Below are positions 6,184 through 8,318 of a DNA stretch of 8,318 bases, one piece after another. The DNA lies in assembly GCA_947499775.1 (NCBI GenBank), contig CANMPY010000061.1, positions 1-8,318 of the forward strand. The letters are read 5' to 3'. Below the pieces are notes generated by a model that made no database searches, had not been told where the DNA came from, and worked only from the letters and a program-made list of their open reading frames with translations. The DNA comes from Bacteroidota bacterium (GTDB lineage: Bacteria; Bacteroidota; Bacteroidia; NS11-12g; UBA9320). A program made the position numbers and the translations under genes. Each line of letters starts with the position of its first letter. Position 1 is the stretch's first letter.

Positions 6184-8136
6184 TTATTTTTCTTTTTTAG
6201 GAACAAAAAATTCTCTTTTATTGGTTCTCCATTTTTGATGGATAGCCTTTAGTACATCCGGTATTTTGGTAATGCTTATATTTCGCGATTTAAGCGCCAC
6301 AAACATGGACATGATAAAACTTATCAAAAAATTAAAGGTACCAATTAAAAAAATACCTAGCGCTGTAAAAATCCAATCGGCCCATGATATAATATTATCT
6401 AGGCCCGCAAGTGCTACCCCAAATGTGCCAGCCGAAAAGGTAATATGTCGTATATCGATGTTTAACCCTAAAAATTTGCCAATTAAAAATGTGCATCCTA
6501 AAAAAAAACCCAACGAAATATTACCTGAAATTGGTCCAGCATGTACTCTGAAAAAATTACTGATTTTTATTAATTTATCTTTGGTTAATGTTCTTAACAA
6601 AAAGGGTTGTCGCACGATGCGTTCAGGTATTTTGTAATAAATACTCATATTTTCGGTATACCCTGCTATAATACCCGATAGAAATAAATAAAATCCGGCG
6701 ATGGCGGCATGTAATATAGCCAAACTGATAAATGGGTTTTGATCGTGAACCGAGTGTATGGCTTTGTCGGTATCCATAATATGATGCCCCGATACATAAT
6801 AATACAAAGCCGATATACAATAACTTACGGGAAAGGCAACGATAACATTACCTGCAAAGGCAATGGTTTGCGACCGCGAAACTTTTGCTACAAGCGTTGC
6901 AAATTTTGAAAAGTCCCCTACTTTTTGATCAGCTTGCAAGGTGTGGCTTAGCGTGGAGGCCGTCATTGCAGGTTGTTTGGTGGCCAGGGTAAATCGCCAT
7001 AGATAAATTGCTACAAAACCAATGGCATAATTTAATGAATAAAGAAGGGTGGTGAAAAAAGGAGTAGTGTGTAAATAAAAAATGAGCGTTTTAAAGACCA
7101 CCAAAAATCCAACGACTAATCCACCACCACATGCCGACCGAAATAATTCCCAATATTCGCTGGTGTTAGTGGTTATATACCGCTCTCCTGATTTGCTATT
7201 GTGTTCGGTAATTTGATGTGCGAGTACGCCAAGATTATCCTTAATAATTTGAGATAAACTATACCTACGGCTGTGTGATATAACTAACTCTAAAAATAAT
7301 TCACTCGCAGGTGCTTTATAATTTATTTGAGTGTCGAGGCAATTGATTAATAAAATTAAACGGTTATTAAGTTGCTGCATGCGTTGCAGCTTGTAAGTAA
7401 TTCCAAGGGTGATGCCATATTTTTGACGGTTGCGTCGGGCCTTAATAATAAAAAGGTTAATAGACCTATGCAATTTTCGTATTTCTTCAAAAACAGGAAT
7501 TAAATTAGTGCCTAATTGATTTTTTTTGGTTCTAATAATTTCATCTGTAAAATCATTAAGCATAAAAAAAGGCGACTGAAGATTATTAAAGTCGGGAACC
7601 ATATTAACCACTTGCAAATCGTGTCCAAGGTTGCAAATGCGATTAGTTATTATTTCTAAAGAGGCTAAAATTTGTGTATCTAACGTAACTTTTGTTTCGA
7701 TTATAGCATTACTCCAAAGCAATTCTATAAGCCTATGAACCAGCGAACTCTCTAAATTAGATAGCCATTGCCCATCGCTTTTTTCTGTAAATAATTTATC
7801 AAAAACATAGTCGAGGGATTCTTTTTCAAGTAAGGGGGGTAAAATACGGCGACCTATCCTATTTTTTAATTCTTTTTTAAATGCCGTTGGAGGAAGAATG
7901 CCGTTTTCGGTAAATAAGGATCGACTATTTAAAGTGCCAATATAAATTGATAATTTGATGGAAAAATCGTCTTTAAGTGCGCTATTCCTTTCAAGTATTG
8001 AAATGAATTGGTTTATATTTTTATTCGCAATTATCGAATCCGAGCTATTTGAAGGTCTCAAATAAGCAATAATTTCGGTTAAAGTAGAAAGTTTGCTAAC
8101 CTCCTCCGAACAAAAGTTTTTTAATAGGGCTTCCAA
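6184..8136 (-). CDS. Multi-pass membrane protein of the 'site-specific recombinase Gcr' family
   Basis: 650 residues, near the usual length for the family named SpecificRecomb/Gcr in Pfam. The N-terminal half (about 1-330) is soluble and helical, with the family's start pattern (LTEIIAYLRPSN at 19-30, LFTENGILPPTAF at 74-86, RRILPPLLE at 96-104). The C-terminal half is a membrane domain with hydrophobic segments at about 337-356, 361-383, 424-448, 469-492, 537-557 and 586-613. The conserved strings are FTLATKQPAMTAS (382-394), FAGNVIVAFP (427-436), LSGIIAGYTEN (486-496), YKIPERI (501-507), GPISGNISLGFFLG (534-547) and DIRHITFSAGTFG (561-573). I see no serine- or tyrosine-recombinase catalytic motif. 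The family name appears to rest on weak evidence, so the function should be treated as unknown. The start is TTG 8136-8134, just after an in-frame TAG at 8142-8140; the first internal Met (179) is far inside the protein. The gene is convergent with the lipoprotein gene and stands alone. Confidence 0.87.
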   Translation of the reverse strand: MEALLKNFCSEEVSKLSTLTEIIAYLRPSNSSDSIIANKNINQFISILERNSALKDDFSIKLSIYIGTLNSRSLFTENGILPPTAFKKELKNRIGRRILPPLLEKESLDYVFDKLFTEKSDGQWLSNLESSLVHRLIELLWSNAIIETKVTLDTQILASLEIITNRICNLGHDLQVVNMVPDFNNLQSPFFMLNDFTDEIIRTKKNQLGTNLIPVFEEIRKLHRSINLFIIKARRNRQKYGITLGITYKLQRMQQLNNRLILLINCLDTQINYKAPASELFLELVISHSRRYSLSQIIKDNLGVLAHQITEHNSKSGERYITTNTSEYWELFRSACGGGLVVGFLVVFKTLIFYLHTTPFFTTLLYSLNYAIGFVAIYLWRFTLATKQPAMTASTLSHTLQADQKVGDFSKFATLVAKVSRSQTIAFAGNVIVAFPVSYCISALYYYVSGHHIMDTDKAIHSVHDQNPFISLAILHAAIAGFYLFLSGIIAGYTENMSIYYKIPERIVRQPFLLRTLTKDKLIKISNFFRVHAGPISGNISLGFFLGCTFLIGKFLGLNIDIRHITFSAGTFGVALAGLDNIISWADWIFTALGIFLIGTFNFLISFIMSMFVALKSRNISITKIPDVLKAIHQKWRTNKREFFVPKKEK

Positions 8137-8318
8137 AAACTAATTCTCACTGCAATGATATTGCTTTAAAGTGAAACTATAATTCTGTGCCTTGCATTTA
8201 AAAAGGAATAATTTATTTAAATGGGTTGGCTTTAAGAGGCAAAACTAGACTGATGTATAAACGATGTGTACTACTTCTGGGAGCGATAGACTCATTTTTT
8301 TTAATAATTAAAATCATT
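8137..8318. other. Upstream region of the Gcr-family gene; no gene supported
   Basis: This 182-base right-hand stretch is AT-rich. It contains an exact -7 box for the Gcr-family gene (8240-8247) and a 7-bp AT inverted repeat, ATTTAAA at 8196-8202 with TTTAAAT at 8216-8222. Two short open frames touch the right edge: a plus-strand one from ATG 8253 (22 codons, MYKRCVLLLGAIDSFFLIIK...) that runs off the end, and a minus-strand one ending at TAA 8215-8213. Neither resembles a known protein, and either could be the edge of a neighbouring gene or chance. Confidence 0.4.
8240..8247 (-). promoter_or_regulatory. Candidate -7 promoter box ahead of the Gcr-family gene
   Basis: On the minus strand this reads TAGTTTTG, an exact match to the Bacteroidetes -7 motif TAnnTTTG. 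It lies 103 bases ahead of the TTG start, predicting a leader of roughly 95-100 bases that includes the AT-rich inverted repeat at 8196-8222. There is no clear -33 TTG at the usual spacing. In AT-rich DNA a match of this kind can arise by chance. Confidence 0.33.

Noticed and set aside
6266..6637. Plus-strand open frame of 123 codons inside the Gcr-family gene
   Set aside because: It is antisense to the conserved membrane region; its Lys/Pro/Ile-rich product is what reverse reading of hydrophobic codons gives.
6623..6820. Minus-strand open frame of 65 codons inside the Gcr-family gene
   Set aside because: It is a shifted frame of the same gene, whose own frame is continuous and conserved here, so there is no sign of a frameshift.
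8253..8318. Possible start of a plus-strand gene (MYKRCVLLLGAIDSFF...) running off the right edge
   Set aside because: Only 22 codons are visible, there is no promoter or family match, and an overlapping minus-strand frame is equally open. It cannot be judged without more sequence.

Overview
The window looks like a piece of a Bacteroidota (Bacteroidetes) chromosome. The evidence is a low GC content by eye, starts preceded by A/T-rich stretches rather than a clear Shine-Dalgarno, two exact copies of the Bacteroidetes-type -7 promoter motif (TAnnTTTG) ahead of genes, a SusD-era style lipoprotein of a kind common in that phylum, and Bacteroidetes-like versions of TatA, GatA and the 23S rRNA methyltransferase RlmI. 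I cannot place it to genus. No mobile element, CRISPR array, tRNA or rRNA is visible.

Left half (1-3212), minus strand: a compact cluster transcribed right to left, tatA -> gatA -> LysM/lytic-transglycosylase-like protein -> a gene that runs off the left edge. Gaps are 7, 57 and 4 bases, so it is probably one operon. It combines Tat protein export, tRNA-dependent amidation (Gln/Asn-tRNA formation) and cell-wall functions. The transglycosylase-like protein is the oddest member: it has the full MltD-like fold signature, but the position of the catalytic glutamate is a leucine and the AYNAGP motif is destroyed. It is probably a non-catalytic peptidoglycan-binding protein.

Middle (3213-6080), plus strand: a 137-base divergent region carries a good -7 box for the tatA side. 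It is followed by rlmI (rRNA cytosine methyltransferase) and, after 100 bases, a 483-residue lipoprotein with an N-terminal Ig-like domain and a C-terminal right-handed beta-helix.

Right part (6081-8318): a 103-base convergent intergenic region with an AT-rich inverted repeat and a near-direct repeat, then a 650-residue minus-strand gene of the family named 'site-specific recombinase Gcr'. Its sequence shows a multi-pass membrane protein with no recognisable recombinase catalytic motif. The last 182 bases are its upstream region, with an exact -7 box and no gene I can support.

A recurring feature is initiation at TTG: gatA, the transglycosylase-like gene, the lipoprotein gene and the Gcr-family gene all appear forced to start at TTG, because each frame is closed by a stop a few codons upstream and holds no usable ATG. 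Most of the window is ordinary housekeeping content. The items worth a second look are the pseudo-transglycosylase, the misnamed membrane 'recombinase', the TTG starts and the intergenic repeat.
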